The notes under the pieces were generated by a model, which saw only the letters and a list, made by a program, of their open reading frames with translations, did not search any database and was not told where the DNA came from. The translations under genes were made by a program, and so were the position numbers. A stretch of DNA of 64,000 nucleotides. Source: Chrysomallon squamiferum (Eukaryota > Mollusca > Gastropoda > Neomphalida > Peltospiridae). Shown in pieces: positions 1 through 11,796 of the stretch (position 1 is the first letter of the stretch; every line of letters begins with the position of its first letter). Location: NCBI GenBank assembly GCA_012295275.1, contig CM022677.1, positions 4,694,715 to 4,758,714 of the forward strand, in the 5' to 3' direction.

Positions 1-356
1 GCTCTTATGATTATTTCGTCTATGTGGATGTGTTAAACGATGTCAGTTATATAAAATATGTTCAGGATAAGACGTATCTGCCGAGTGATCCCACCCCTAA
101 CACATTTGTAAATTGTTCAGACCACTAGTACTAGGGAGAGATATGCACAAATATCTCGGAATTTGTTAGAGACAATTCCCTTATGTTATGATTAGATTAC
201 TTTTTTCTTTTAAATATATAGAATAAGAAGATTTATTTTTGGCTCTAACAATTTACTTTAGCATACGCTTATTCACACACATACACAAACTCATGCATAC
301 ACATATGTGCACCTCTACGCACACACACACAGTATAAACTCACACACACATACACA

Positions 357-357
<1 letters not shown>

Positions 358-419
<62 letters not shown>
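358..419. repeat. (ATT)n microsatellite
   Basis: About twenty uninterrupted ATT units, preceded by CA-rich sequence from 275. The first 350 bases otherwise show no coding signal. Confidence 0.98.
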
Positions 420-421
<2 letters not shown>

Positions 422-1008
422 GGACAAAACTGTTGAGAACTATGTAATAATACACACACCTCGGAGCTGTCTCTGGCGTTTTTCTTTACTGCATATTAAA
501 TAACAACAAGACTACCTTTTATGATAAAACAAGGATGCAATGTAGTAAGACACTTTGTTGATATATTTATATGTTTGGCTATTCATGATGCCTGCAAAAA
601 AAATATTCAGTGGATTTTTAATCCTTCTTGTGAATACCACCATGAAGTTTTTTATATGATTACTTCAACAATAATGAATATGGCTCAACCATGAAGGTTT
701 CCTCTGGGATTATTTTAAGCAATGCAAAATTATGGAAAATACAATGGAGATAACATCAGTATCTTGCAGATTTATTCTGGAAACAATGTTCTAGAGAATA
801 TCACAACAAGAGAGACAAAAATGGTTTAATTTTCACAAACATATATATCTGATGAAATGTTCAATCTAATTTAAAGAATTACATCAAGATGAATTTATGT
901 TGTGTCCCATGTGTTACCTCTACTACTACTAATACTACTGCTGCCACTACTACCCCACTAGAATTACTCCTACTACTATTATTACGACTGCCAGCACAGT
1001 CACCACTA

Positions 1009-1152
1009 CAACTAACCTATTTTGCAATTATTACTTCTCTTGTAACCACAAGGACAACAGCAGCCTTCTCAACAGCCTCTGCCATTTCATCTTTAGTGGA
1101 TCCTTTCATGTTGTCCACATCCATCCACACATGATAATTAGCTCTCTTTTAT
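1009..1152 (-). pseudogene. TIR-domain exon relic, second half (copy A)
   Basis: The minus-strand translation reads RANYHVWMDVDNMKGST followed by an alanine/valine-rich helix-strand (AEAVEKAAVVLVV). This is the box-2 region of a TIR domain (the pattern VWMDVDxMxGST...AEAVExAAVVLVC is typical of invertebrate TIR proteins). TIR domains act in innate immune signalling or as NAD-cleaving enzymes; which applies cannot be told here. A splice acceptor (gtttgcatctcag) lies just upstream at about 1153. Relative to the second copy at 11797-11962 the exon start lacks about 11 nt, which breaks the frame before the lysine-arginine, and the frame degrades after VVTRE. The preceding exon with TIR box 1 is at 1889-1980, across a huge TA microsatellite. 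Most likely a decayed exon. Family call fairly sure; gene identity unknown. Confidence 0.6.
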
Positions 1153-1557
1153 CTGAGATGCAAACAAGACCACATAACTCTTATTACAAAATAATACATT
1201 TTAACATTTTGTGTTATACATGTTTCCATCAGTATAAATAATATTCAAACTGAAAACATAAATATTATAATATTTAAAAAGTATTGTTCTGACAGGAAAA
1301 TTAGCTATTGTTAAATATCTTTTATAAAGCAGACTACTTAGGAAAAAAATTCTGTAAAGTATAGCCTGTAGGTACATTTTAATCAGTAAGTTGAAGTAAA
1401 TAAACAAATGAATTTAATAACAGCATAAATAAGTGTATGTGTATTCAAAGACAAGCATTCATGTCAATAAACATAGATAGAAATACACACACGCACACGC
1501 ATGCTCACATACATAAACGCCTGTAACCTCTTCATATACGAATAATATAAACGTACT

Positions 1558-1832
<275 letters not shown>

Positions 1833-1888
1833 CACACATACATATACACACATATTCAAGCATATACACATATATAATATTTTTGTAC

Positions 1889-1980
1889 AGGTATGACTTT
1901 CTTTTGATCCGGCCATGCATAGCTTATCATAATGTGTCCAGTGGGTTTCTTTTCTGGTGAAGCATTCTTTTTCATGGCAT
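1889..1980 (-). pseudogene. TIR-domain exon relic, first half (box 1, copy A)
   Basis: The minus strand has an acceptor (tttattccag) followed by 92 nt whose translation includes [20 protein letters not shown] and ends at CCT before a [10 protein letters not shown] is a classic TIR box-1 pattern (hydrophobic-ISY-x-W). The exon starts with two bases, which complete a codon left by the zinc-finger exon at 2403-2547, and it ends in phase 0, which suits the phase-0 start of the box-2 exon in copy B. The intron to the box-2 exon (1152) contains about 270 bp of pure TA repeat. No internal stop is seen in this exon. Whether it is still spliced is unknown, because its partner exon is damaged. Confidence 0.6.
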
Positions 1981-2402
1981 CTGGAATAAACATTAACAAT
2001 CATGTAATTTATTAATAGAAATATGTTGCAAATACTATTAGTACTTTTTTATATTAGCTTCCATACTTATTATTAATTTGATTATTACTGTTGTTGTTGT
2101 TATTATTAACAAAAAGAATCAAAAAATTAAAAATCAAAAATATATATGTTTGCTGTACTTTTGCTGCTTCTTGTCTTTTTCCTGTTAATACCATTACCAC
2201 CAGTGCTGCTGCTATTATTACTCTAACTTTTTCTATTACTATTGCTAGAACCATTAGTACAATAATTATCACTAATTACAATAGTTATTGCTACTGCTAC
2301 TGCTGCTACTAATACTGCCACTACTATTACTTATAAAATACTGGTCGTTTACTGCTACTTCTACAACTACAATTACCATGATACACTACTTGAATAACTT
2401 AC

Positions 2403-2547
2403 CATTATGTATCTTTAATTTAGCCGATAAATCATTAATTTCCGATTCATACGTAGATTCCATCAATATCATTTCCACAACGGAAACATTTTGTCACATT
2501 TTGAGGATTATCTGAGTATCCACAAGCATTACATTTCCTGACTGTGG
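2403..2547 (-). pseudogene. Zinc-finger exon (CxxC-x11-CxxC) of the TIR gene relic
   Basis: The minus strand has a strong acceptor (tttttttcag at about 2548) and a strong donor (G|gtaagt at 2402). The first part translates as TVRKCNACGYSDNPQN, then VTKCFRCGNDIDGI: two CxxC pairs eleven residues apart, as in RanBP2/NZF-type zinc fingers or a small zinc ribbon. A second frame then continues as YESEINDLSAKLKIHN to the donor, so a one-base slip separates the halves and makes TGA/TAA stops in the first frame. Incoming and outgoing phases (2-base start, 1-base end) match the exons at 5242-5310 and 1889-1980. The tail resembles the exon at 5242-5310, suggesting ancient exon duplication. Role unknown; a zinc finger next to a TIR domain would fit an innate-signalling adaptor, which is inference. 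Confidence 0.5.
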
Positions 2548-2867
2548 CTGAAAAAAATATATATATGTCTCAGGGGAAAAACTGTATAACTATATATATA
2601 TATTTTGAAGTACGAAAATGTTTGATATTTTGTTTCATGTCTTTACGGTGATACAATATATAATAAAATATTTTGATTTGATTATTAAAATTATTTATTA
2701 GAGGTCAACAGAAATGTAACTTGTTCATTCAGCCCAGCATTAGTACATCAGAAGCTCCCAAAGATTTGAAAGATCCTGTAAGATAACTTGTTGATCAGTT
2801 TCACAATGCTGAAGAAGTGCTCTTCTTATTTACACAGAAAATTTGCTTTCTTATTCCCTGAATTTTG

Positions 2868-3430
2868 CCTGCCAAGTAGTTCGACCAGGCCGGGCTTTTA
2901 TTAGACGGATAATTGATGCAACAAGAGGAGTCACTAAACCACATCACAACATCTGGGTTACACAAAGTATGAAGAGAGACTTTAACCTGTGGTTAGATTT
3001 TCTAGAGCACTGCAATGGGATTACAGTCATGCCCGACATGTTCTGGACGAGCAGTAACTCCTTGGAATGTTATAGTCAAGAAGGGGTGGGAAGGGGATTC
3101 GGGGTCTTTTTCCAGGAGGACTGGGCATATGGGTCCTGGCCATAGGACTGATGCAGTTCTGGTTTGTTGAGAAATATCACGTTTCTCGATCTCTTTCCTG
3201 TCTTAGTTGCTTTAACTGTTTGGGGGAATAGGCTCAGTAACAAAAAGGAAGTGTTTCATTTTGACAGTGAGGCAGTAGTAATTGTAGTCAATAAGAAAAC
3301 ATCAAAGTGTCCCATGGTAATGTCATTGATGAAATTTGTTTTAATAACTTTAAACAGAAAATTCGGATAAAGGCCAGAATCATTGCAGGCAGACAGAATT
3401 TAATAGCAGACGCAATTTCTTGTTGTCAGT
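2868..3430 (+). mobile_element. DIRS-like retroelement relic: RNase H region
   Basis: The translation from about 2868 reads VVRPGRAFIRRIIDATRGVT, with KPHHNIWVTQSMKRD and LDFLEHCNGIT further on. After a frame change near 3150 it continues RNITFLDLFPVLVALTVWGN, FHFDSEAVVIVVNKKTSK and IIAGRQNLIADAIS. This order (GRAFLRRLIDLT, then a W-rich stretch, ELFPIVLA, the DNEA/INKxTS block and the H-x-PGxxNxxADALSR-like block) is the RNase H part of DIRS-type retrotransposons. Several catalytic-type positions are changed (DSEA, IADAIS) and there are at least two frame breaks. The reverse transcriptase proper is not seen to the left, where host-like duplicated sequence begins, so the element is 5' truncated. 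Confidence 0.75.
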
Positions 3431-3449
3431 TGGGAAAGTTCGGAAGCTG

Positions 3450-4335
3450 GAGTCAGAAGCAGTGTGGAGGCAGACAGGGACTACAGAATTCAGTGGCAGG
3501 TCAGACATGCAGAACTTGCCATAATGCTGAAAAACAACTGGAAAAATTTCCATTTCGATTTGGATTTCCTCCACTATGGCTAATGCCTGTAGATCACTTA
3601 GTCCAGCTCATTGCTTTCTTGTCATTACAGCAATTAGCCCCATCTACTGTAAAAACATATATTAGTGGGATAAGTATTTGGCACAAATCTAAGGGGGAGG
3701 GGACCATACAAGGCATTTAGTGTTATTTCAAAACTCCTTGAAGGACTATGTAGGAGACCTGCAGGACTAGACCTATCAATTTATCAATTTTGGAGAAAAT
3801 TTTGGCTGCATCTTCAAATATTTGTTCAACTCAGTTCGAGGCCAATTTATTTGAAACAGCTTTCAAACTGGCCTTTTTGCATTTTTACGGGTGGGGGAAA
3901 TAACAGCCAGAACACAGGCGGACAATTCGAACAGACCAATCGGGGTACAGGATGATACCTTCAAGTTTAGATCTGGAGAAAAACACCTGAACCAGCTGAC
4001 ACTTCTCATAAGAGAATCGAAGAATGATCAAAGAGGTAATGGTTATCTACTCTATCTGGACAGTTTCGCAAGTGAAAACGTCAGTCCAGTGCGAGGTTTG
4101 CAGTCATGATGTGAGACTGGTTCAACCCAGCTTCTTACTCATTATAATGGTAAGTGATTAACTAGGTACCAGTTTAACACTGTTGTATATTACAGTTTAT
4201 AAAGTAAAAGTTCAATGTTATAAATCATATAGCTTTAGTATAGGTGCAGCAGCATTAGCTGCAGCGAGAGTTTAGCAGAGGATACAAGTAAACAGCGGGC
4301 GGGGCAGGTGACAACCGGGGGCTTACAGTAGGTAG
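3450..4335 (+). mobile_element. DIRS-like retroelement relic: tyrosine recombinase
   Basis: Downstream of the RNase H relic come LAPSTVKTYISGISIWHK (N-terminal core-binding region), then GCIFKYLFNSVRGQF-type helices, FAFLRVGE spread over a frame change near 3885, ITARTQADNSNRPIGVQDDT and HLNQLTLLIRESKNDQRGNG. Near 4150 is a short LTRYQFNT-like stretch, and near 4245 SFSIGAAALAAARV. In DIRS recombinases the last stretch normally carries the arginine of HSFRIGA; here it reads serine, so a catalytic residue is lost. Multiple frameshifts make it inactive. Identity of the family is strong from the order of motifs. Confidence 0.7.
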
Positions 4336-4469
4336 GTATATTCGGGTGTAATTTGTTTATGTCATTTAAATAATACAATTGCTGACTGTAGGGAAGCGTG
4401 AAGTGTAGTTTAATCTGATCTTCCATTATCCACTGGGCAGGAATTCAGGCACCGGCAACCTAGGTTTGC

Positions 4470-5190
4470 AGCAGGCAGGTACCGATGTAAAATGGTATGA
4501 TAACAGAGGAATGTGGTCTTCGCAGCTAGACAGTTTGATTTGAGAGAAGTTGAAACACCAGCCCCCACCTAATGCTGTCATTTTACAGCTGGGTTCGAAT
4601 GACATGGTAACGACGAAGTCCAGGGAGCTGATTCAGAGCATCACTTGCTCGGTCCTACGACTCGGAGCACTGCTCCCCTCTATGAGGATCATATGGTCAG
4701 TTATGCTACCTCGCCTTTACAGGCTAAACAGCCAAAGCAGGTAGACAAGAGTGAACAGCGAGCAGATCACGAGCAGTGGCAGGTGCCTTAAGAATTCGGG
4801 GCCCAAGGGGAGTGGTTCAGCCCACCTACGAATTAGCGAGGGAAGGTAAGGTAATGTAAATAAACTTGATCTTCGGGCCGAAGATGGGTTACCGAGTGGG
4901 CTGGTTTAATTAGGGAACCTTGGCTCTTGCCCACTCTGATTAAACTTCCAGGAAGGTATAAGCAGCCAACCATGCACACCAGGTTGGCACTGACAAGCCA
5001 CAAACTCTACTGTGAGTGCAGTCAGGATGTCTCCAGTGTGTTCTGGGTTATTAGTTTTATTCAGCTGCGTCCAGTTTTTTTATCCAACAATAAAACGGTT
5101 TGTAGGTATTCATGTAAATGTAAATAATTGTATATCATGAAAGGTCTCACTTGTACATAGTTTTGTAAATAAAGATATATGTTATCATTT
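4470..5190 (+). mobile_element. DIRS-like element 3' part with SGNH-hydrolase-like segment
   Basis: About 4490-4745 translates in pieces as RGMWSSQLDSL and, after a TGA, EKLKHQPPPNAVILQLGSND, then SMRIIWSVMLPRLYRLNSQS. LQLGSND and the later IVWSxMLPR pattern are typical of the SGNH/GDSL-fold domain often found with DIRS and other tyrosine-recombinase elements. The stretch to about 5190 is unusually GC-rich for this window and ends with a polyadenylation-like aataaaga near 5170; I take it as the 3' end of the element, boundary uncertain. Confidence 0.55.
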
Positions 5191-5241
5191 TTAGTGTTTA
5201 TCATCTGGGCATTAATTAGAGATATCTGCTTGAATATTTAC

Positions 5242-5310
5242 CAATGTGTTTATTTAATATTGCCAATAAATCGAGCGCTTCAAATTCGTATCCATGCAAG
5301 TAAATTAACT
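5242..5310 (-). pseudogene. Exon-like segment paralogous to the tail of the zinc-finger exon
   Basis: The minus strand reads LIYLHGYEFEALDLLAILNK plus HI, then a donor (attg|gtaaat). The core YEFEALDLLAILNKHI lines up with YESEINDLSAKLKIHN at the end of the 2403-2547 exon, with the same phase-1 ending. The acceptor (cactgtgcaag, about 5311) is weaker. The 69-nt length keeps the phase consistent: one leftover G joins CC of the 2547 exon. The DIRS-like retroelement lies between the two exons. No recognised domain in this piece alone. Confidence 0.35.
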
Positions 5311-5345
5311 CTTGCACAGTGTAGAGAAAAAAAGTAATATATATG

Positions 5346-5377
<32 letters not shown>

Positions 5378-5419
5378 GGACGCACACACACAAACACACA
5401 TGAAATAAGTTAAAAAATT

Positions 5420-6060
5420 TAAAAATAATAACAAAAACGAAACAAAAACAAAATTAAATTAAATAAATAAATGATCACACTAAATTAAAAGGATACAATG
5501 TGTGTACCTAAGTGTATGTGTGCATATTTATGTGTGTGTAGAATAGAGAAGTTATAACCATTGTTTCCTATTCCATAAACGTCCGTATTTAATGCATTTT
5601 TTTGAATAATTAGTTCACAAAAGTAATTAGGAGTAAGTGCTAGCAAGATAGACTCAGACGACTCCTAGTAGTATTTATACTGGTCTTTTACTGCTACTGC
5701 TACAACCACCACAATTACTATTATACACTGCTCAAATACTTACCAAGCGTTTCAGATTTGTCTCTTGCGCAGCCTAGGAAAAAAATTACATATACATATA
5801 TAATAAAGTAAAATGTTAAAAAATAATAACAAAAACAAAACAAAAATATAAATAAATAAATAAAACATCATACTAAATTAAAACGATGCAATATCTGTAT
5901 ATGTGTGTGGGTCAGTCTGTGTATGTATGTATATACATGTTTTGCGTAGAATAGAGAAGTTATAATCATTGTTTCCTATTCCATAAAGGTCAGTATTGAA
6001 TGTTTTTTACTTCATAAAAGTGATCAGAAGGGAGCAAGTGCTAGCAAGATAGGACAAGAC
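5420..6060. repeat. Local tandem duplication, about 400 bp offset
   Basis: The stretch around 5425-5650 (taacaaaaacgaaacaaaaa, then gaatagagaagttataacc, then ttgtttcctattccataaa) recurs at about 5825-6055 with few changes. The flanking piece at 5680-5740 also resembles 2345-2400. The microexon candidate 5744-5773 lies between the copies. Confidence 0.6.
5744..5773 (-). pseudogene. Possible 30-nt microexon
   Basis: On the minus strand a pyrimidine-rich acceptor (tttttttcctag) is followed by exactly 30 nt and a consensus donor (g|gtaagta). In the phase used by the other exons of this relic it would encode about CARDKSETL with a 1-base leftover, so it could be spliced in or out without changing frame. 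The plus-strand surroundings (about 5680-6060) repeat the area around 5240-5660, so this sits in a local duplication. Support is only splice signals and phase. Confidence 0.25.
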
Positions 6061-7300
6061 GAGTGACTGCTATTGGGAACTTTGATTAACACTGGGAACT
6101 GTATGGTTTTGTCACATGCCACATAAGGCAGTTGCTGTCTAGAATTTAAGCAAGGAATCTGGTCCTTGATAGTAGGACCTTAAATTACTGTTAGTCAAGG
6201 TAAGCATGTTTGTATTTGTTAATAGTATAATTCATGATGTGCTATAGAATATCTGAGATCAATAATTAATATAGACTTATTGCTTTCATTTTAATATATC
6301 TGCTAAAGAGAACAGTTAAGAGTATTATGTATAAAAGATGGGACAATAATTATATTTTACTGCCCAGTTTCATTTGTGGACTTTCATTCATATCGAATAT
6401 GCTGGCGCACAGTTAATTCAGTGTCTTCGCATAGTTTTAAGTAACAGTAACTCAACTGTGTTAGTGTTCACATGGAAATAGATTTTAAAAATAAACATGA
6501 TACACAAAGTATTTTCTCAGTAAACGCAGCTGACATAATTATTTGTTATTTCTGTTCAGGTGGCGACACTGGTTCTGTGGGGTAAGTGTTACTGACATCA
6601 CTACTTACATGATTGCATATGTTTTATATTTATGTGTAATTGTTAATTTACATGTGCTAGTGTTTGTGTCTTTATGATAAGAGTTAATCTAATCGTTAAA
6701 TATAAATGTCTCAGTGATATTATATTTATGTTTTCAATATAAACCAAAATATGAAAAATTGCAGAACGTTCATATATATATATATATATTTAAAAGGCTT
6801 ATGATTCAATTATTATTATATGACACTTTCATTTATGTATAAAGGATTTTTATAGAGACTTTTATATATTGTAATTCGTTCTATTTATCAAAAGCGGCAG
6901 AAATCATCACAGGCAGATGTATCGTATTAATATTAGCATGCTAGGTGTCCATGCGCCAGATAAACACAAAGATTTCTGAGTCGCTTATTTAAAAAAAAAA
7001 TAATAATAAATGAGTCTGTGTAAAAGAGAAAAACGAATTAATCATTCCACTGTCTAATTAAAAAAAGCTCCCAGGAAAATCAACAAGTTTTAACTCCACA
7101 TCTAAGCTGCGTTATTAGTTGCTCTATTTTTGTCTGAAATGGATATCTGCCACTGAAGTCAAAAAACATTTTAGTCCCTACGAGAATTCCCAGCCAACCA
7201 TCAGGTTTGTAATCTTCCTCCATCAGAAGTGGTATGACAGCGTTCTTTCGTTCAAATGAATATTCACCTTCTATTCATTGTAAATAAATAAATAAATAAA
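6061..7300. other. No gene identified; one possible 22-nt microexon signal
   Basis: AT-rich, non-coding in appearance. The only notable signal is a plus-strand acceptor (tatttctgttcag) followed by 22 nt (about 6560-6581, GTGGCGACACTGGTTCTGTG and two more bases) and a consensus donor gtaagtg. With no neighbouring exons this may be chance. Confidence 0.3.
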
Positions 7301-7334
7301 TAAAACAAAAATTTAAAAAGTCATAAGTGTATCC

Positions 7335-7930
7335 CTAAAACCTGTTGTTGTTGTTGTTACTCTACTACCACTATTACTATTCTAGTTCTTAAAAAATAAA
7401 TAAACATTACAGTAATTACTACTGTTATTACTACCACAGCCAGTATCATTACTACTGTTACTACTGCTATTATCACTATTACTATGAGCACTACTACTAC
7501 TACTACTACTGTGAGCACTACTGCTACTACTACTACTACAAGCTATCAGAGATCAGTAGCCTCTCAGTCAGAAGTGGTACAATATTTTTCTTCAGTGAAA
7601 CTGCACATTCAGTTGCTCTTCATTTAAAAAAATAATGATAATGATGATGATGATGATGATGATAATAATAATATTACTACTAATAATACTGCTACAACTA
7701 TTACTAGCAAAAGTAGTATGCATACATACTGATTTTACTATTACCATCATTACGACAATTACTACTTATCTACTTCTGTTACTACTATTAATACTAATAC
7801 TACTTCTGTTACTAGTAATACTACTTCTAGTATTGCTTCTAATACTATAATCATCACTACCATAACTACAAGTAACTATGAGTATCACTAATACCATACT
7901 ACTGTTACTCCTGATGCAGCTACTACTAGT
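7335..7930. repeat. Degenerate trinucleotide tract (ACT/ATT/ATG)
   Basis: Nearly 600 bp of interspersed TAC, TAT, ATG and CTA trinucleotide runs, including uninterrupted atg runs near 7640-7660. Leucine/isoleucine-rich frames through it are artefacts. Confidence 0.85.
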
Positions 7931-8338
7931 AGTACTTCTAATTTAAATGGTGATAATGCTAAAATGGTTGAAAGAAAGAAAACTTGTTTACATAGCAACA
8001 ATTATAAAAACATGTCAGTTGTGCATTAATTTAGTTAAGAAAGACAAATTCAAGAAATAATTAACTGCCTTACAAACAACAGTTCATGAGTAACTTTTGA
8101 ACAAAAGTGGTTAACAACACACACAATGAAGACGACAGGATGAGTTAAAATTGAACAATTGTCTGTTAAAACTTTATCGGATGGCTTTGGGATTGTCTTA
8201 ATATTCTGACAATACAGTCTGCAGAGACTCTACAGTCTTGTAAGTGTATGAATATCGTGACAACTTGAAAAAGTTGGCAATGAAGTTGCCTTTTCTTCCT
8301 TCATGTGCAGGGATATTGTATAGCTCTATGAAAACACA

Positions 8339-8530
8339 GAATTACATTCCATGACCTAAATGACTTTGTAAACACCAACAAAGCTGCCCACCCAGTTTTG
8401 GGAAACGATGCAGTGTACAAAGATAAAAAAGAACACTCCAAACATATGCAATCTTTGAAAATAAAAGATGCACTTGCTATTAGTTTATCTAAATGTAAAG
8501 ATGTTCATAAAGAACTAGGCATTGTTTGAG
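8339..8530 (+). pseudogene. Unassigned coding-like fragment
   Basis: An open frame of about 60 codons with balanced composition: FHDLNDFVNTNKAAHPVLGN, then DAVYKDKKEHSKHMQSLKIK and DALAISLSKCKDVHKELGIV before TGA. It has no start codon of its own and no recognised domain. It ends shortly before the 40-bp minisatellite. It may be the remnant of a transposon or host exon; composition is the only support. Confidence 0.25.
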
Positions 8531-8598
8531 AAATTAATGAAACGAACAAACAAAAATAAATAAAAAAATAAATAAATAAAAAATAAAACTAGCAACAG

Positions 8599-9165
8599 TG
8601 ATCAGATGACGTGTGTGTGATTCGTTACATGTTCTCAGTGATCAGATGACGTGTGTGTGATTCGTTACATGTTCTCAGTGATCAGATGACGTGTGTGTGA
8701 TTCGTTACATGTTCTCAGTGATCAGATGACGTGTGTGTGATTCGTTACATGTTCTCAGTGATCAGATGACGTGTGTGATTCGTTTCATGTTCTCAGTGAT
8801 GTTCTTATGTTCTCAGTGATTCAGATGACGTGTGTGATTCGCTCACACATGTTCTCAGTGATCAGATGACGTGTGTGTGATTCGTTACATGTTCTCAGTG
8901 ATCAGATGACGTGTGTGATTCGCTACATGTTCTCAGTGATCAGATGACGTGTGTGTGATTCGTTACATGTTCTCAGTGATCAGATGACGTGTGTGTGATT
9001 CGTTACATGTTCTCAGTGATCAGATGACGTGTGTGTGATTCGTTACATGTTCTCAGTGATCAGATGACGTGTGTGTGATTCGTTGCATGTTCTCAGTGAT
9101 CAGATGACGTGTGTGTGATTCGTTACATGTTCTCAGTGATCAGATTTCGTTACATGTTCTCAGTG
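8599..9165. repeat. 40-bp minisatellite, about 14 copies
   Basis: Unit of 40 bp made of gtgatcagatgacgtgtgtg, then tgattcgttacatgttctca, nearly perfectly repeated with a few shortened or interrupted units near 8780-8860 and at the right end. Each unit carries TGATCA and TGACGTG. Confidence 0.95.
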
Positions 9166-10650
9166 AAAACATGTTCTGTGATCGCCACACATTTGCAGCA
9201 CTTACAGTTGAAAACAAGTCGGGATTTTTGAAGGTTTATGTTTTAGATGTTTTAAATATGTATAAAACATGCAGAACTCATACTGAATGTTCAATTTTCT
9301 CAAGGAAAACATCAGACACTTGTTCATGTGGACATTAAAAGAAAGGAAAATTCAAGGCCAAACATTGTTACCAGTGCATGTTTTGTTGTCTAACCAGTAT
9401 ATGAGGGTCAGAGACAGAGAATGTACTATGCCCATTATTCCTGTTAAAGTTGAAATGGTTTAAATGCTACATTCTTAGATCCACGTTCAAGTGTTTCTTT
9501 TCCTTATCAGATATGTAATCAGTAAAGTTGGTGCCTCTGATAAAACGGATGAAAATTACTCTGGATACAGTGGGTGAACTGTGCACTGTGACCACATTAT
9601 CTACAAATGGAAACGAGATTTTTAATCTTAACTATGAAAATGTGAGTTTTCCTAAGCTGTATTTAAAAGATAAGAGACTGTTACTGCATTCGTTTTGATC
9701 AAAGATATTTCTTGTTGATCCTATCTGTATGAAGTTGCCAGAGACAGACGGCCAGAGATAGGCTTGCTGATAGGTATTTAATGTGCCAGACACAGACTGG
9801 AGCCAAAACAGTCCACATCCTGTTAAGACACATGCTGATTGGATGTTGTGGACTGTTATCCTTGGTTCCAACTACAAAGTGAACGAAGAGCATTTACACT
9901 CTTCCATGGAAAGAATTGACATGCTTGCTGCTGATAAACTGAACAATTGAAGCGGTTGGATGTAATGGTTCGCCAATCAGTACACTTGATCTTCCAGAAT
10001 GAACGAAAGATGATAGTAATAATAATTTGGGATGAAGAGATTACAGGTAATAATCTTGGGAATTGGCATCACTGGGTAAAATATCTAGCAGAGACGGAGA
10101 ATTTTACACACAGACATCTTTGGTAAGGTCATTTCCTTTGAATTACACATTTTCTTATGCTAGTTGTAAGGGATATGATGTGATAGCTTCTCTACATTTA
10201 GTGACTGAATATGGTGGCATTCATTGTTCACTTGTCAAGACAAAAGAAACAATTGCATTTTTTTTTAAATTTTAAAAAGATCTATTCCTTTGATGATAAG
10301 ATAATTTCCTTTGAATTACACGTTTTCTTATGATGTTATAGCTTATCTACATTTAATGATTGAATCTGGTGACATTCACTGTTCACGGCAAAAGCAAGAG
10401 TTGCCGTTTTAAAACGAGTGACTTTTCCAGGAATGGAACTGACAGATGCTCATGTAGTTTCATTTGGGATAAAACCTGAAGCATCCTTCGTGCACAATTT
10501 TGGTTTGAGCGGCCTCTCTTTCTAAGGAAAACTACTGATTTTGTCATACAGTGAAAGAAATTTGTTACATTTATTCTAATAATCTGGAAGTGTAAATGTA
10601 TCTTTGGTAAATCAGTCATCAGGAGTTATGGATAGATTTGTTAATTATTT
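9166..10650. other. Coding-like debris and a 120-bp duplication, no gene recognised
   Basis: Short open stretches occur, for example at about 9538-9700 on the plus strand (KITLDTVGELCTVTTLSTNG then NEIFNLNYENVSFPKLYLKD). About 10119-10250 is repeated with changes at 10303-10405 (tttcctttgaattacac, then ctacattta, then ggcattcattgttcac). No domain or clear splice structure could be assigned. Confidence 0.35.
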
Positions 10651-11796
10651 TTCTTCATGGACGATCTCAAGAAGATAACTGGTTAGTTGATAATATTTAA
10701 AGACATCTTAAATTTTGTGCAAACAAATTTGTTACCTAAAGATTCTCATGTGTCATCATTTATACTGTCGTAACATTGTGGGTCATGCTGAAAACCCACA
10801 ATCCTGGTACATAAAAGACACACGCTTTGTACAGAATGTGAAGGAACACTAGTCAATCAACTTGTTTCCAAATGTGTATTTCACAAATACAGAGTTAAAT
10901 AAAAATAAAATAAAATAGCAAATCTTGCTACTGATCGACTGGTGCCTAATGAAACACAATTCACTCGAGTGGACGTAGATTATTTGAGATCTTTTATGAT
11001 AAAACAAAAATGCATTGTAATAAGAGACTTTACTGTTATATGTTTAGCTATTTATGATGTTCACGTGGAGCTTGCAATATACCTGGAAAAGAATATTCAG
11101 TGATCCTCCCCGTGAATCACCCCATAGACATGTATGGAAAAGGATGCCATCAGTCAGAAAAAATTATATGGCTTGGCCATGAAGATTTCCTCTGAGATTA
11201 TTTTAAGCAAAGGATAATTATGTAAAAAGACGATAGATGTATTCTAGAAACAATGGTCTAAAGAAAATCTTTTTCATAAACATACATCTGTGGGTGATGA
11301 AATCTCCAATCTAATTTAAAGAAGTATATAAAGATGAATTGATGTTGTGTCCCATTAGTTACCTCTACTACTACTACTAACTACTACTACTACCATTACA
11401 ACCACTACAGCCATTACTGCTACTACTACTATCACACTACTGTTGTTACTGTTATCATGAGACAGATAATTTTTGAGATTAGCTATAAATATAGACGATG
11501 TGATGTTATATCCATCACCTCAAGCACCTCGGACAAAAAGATAACAGAAGAGAAAAAGTTGAGAAAATCTGAAGAGAGAGGGACACATAAAACATCAGTC
11601 TAATTTAAAAGGTCACAATACTGAAATGGTTCACAGAAAGGAAACTTTTAAACAGAAAACAATGGTCTAGTTACCACTACTACCACTAAGATTACTACTA
11701 GTAATATCACTACTACTACTACGACCACCCCACTACCATTACTACTACTACTTGCTACTACTACTGTTACTATTACCAGCACAAGCACGACTACTA

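Noticed and set aside
8599-9165. CRISPR-like array appearance (40-bp regular repeats)
   Set aside because: No unique spacers; it is a continuous tandem repeat in a eukaryotic genome.
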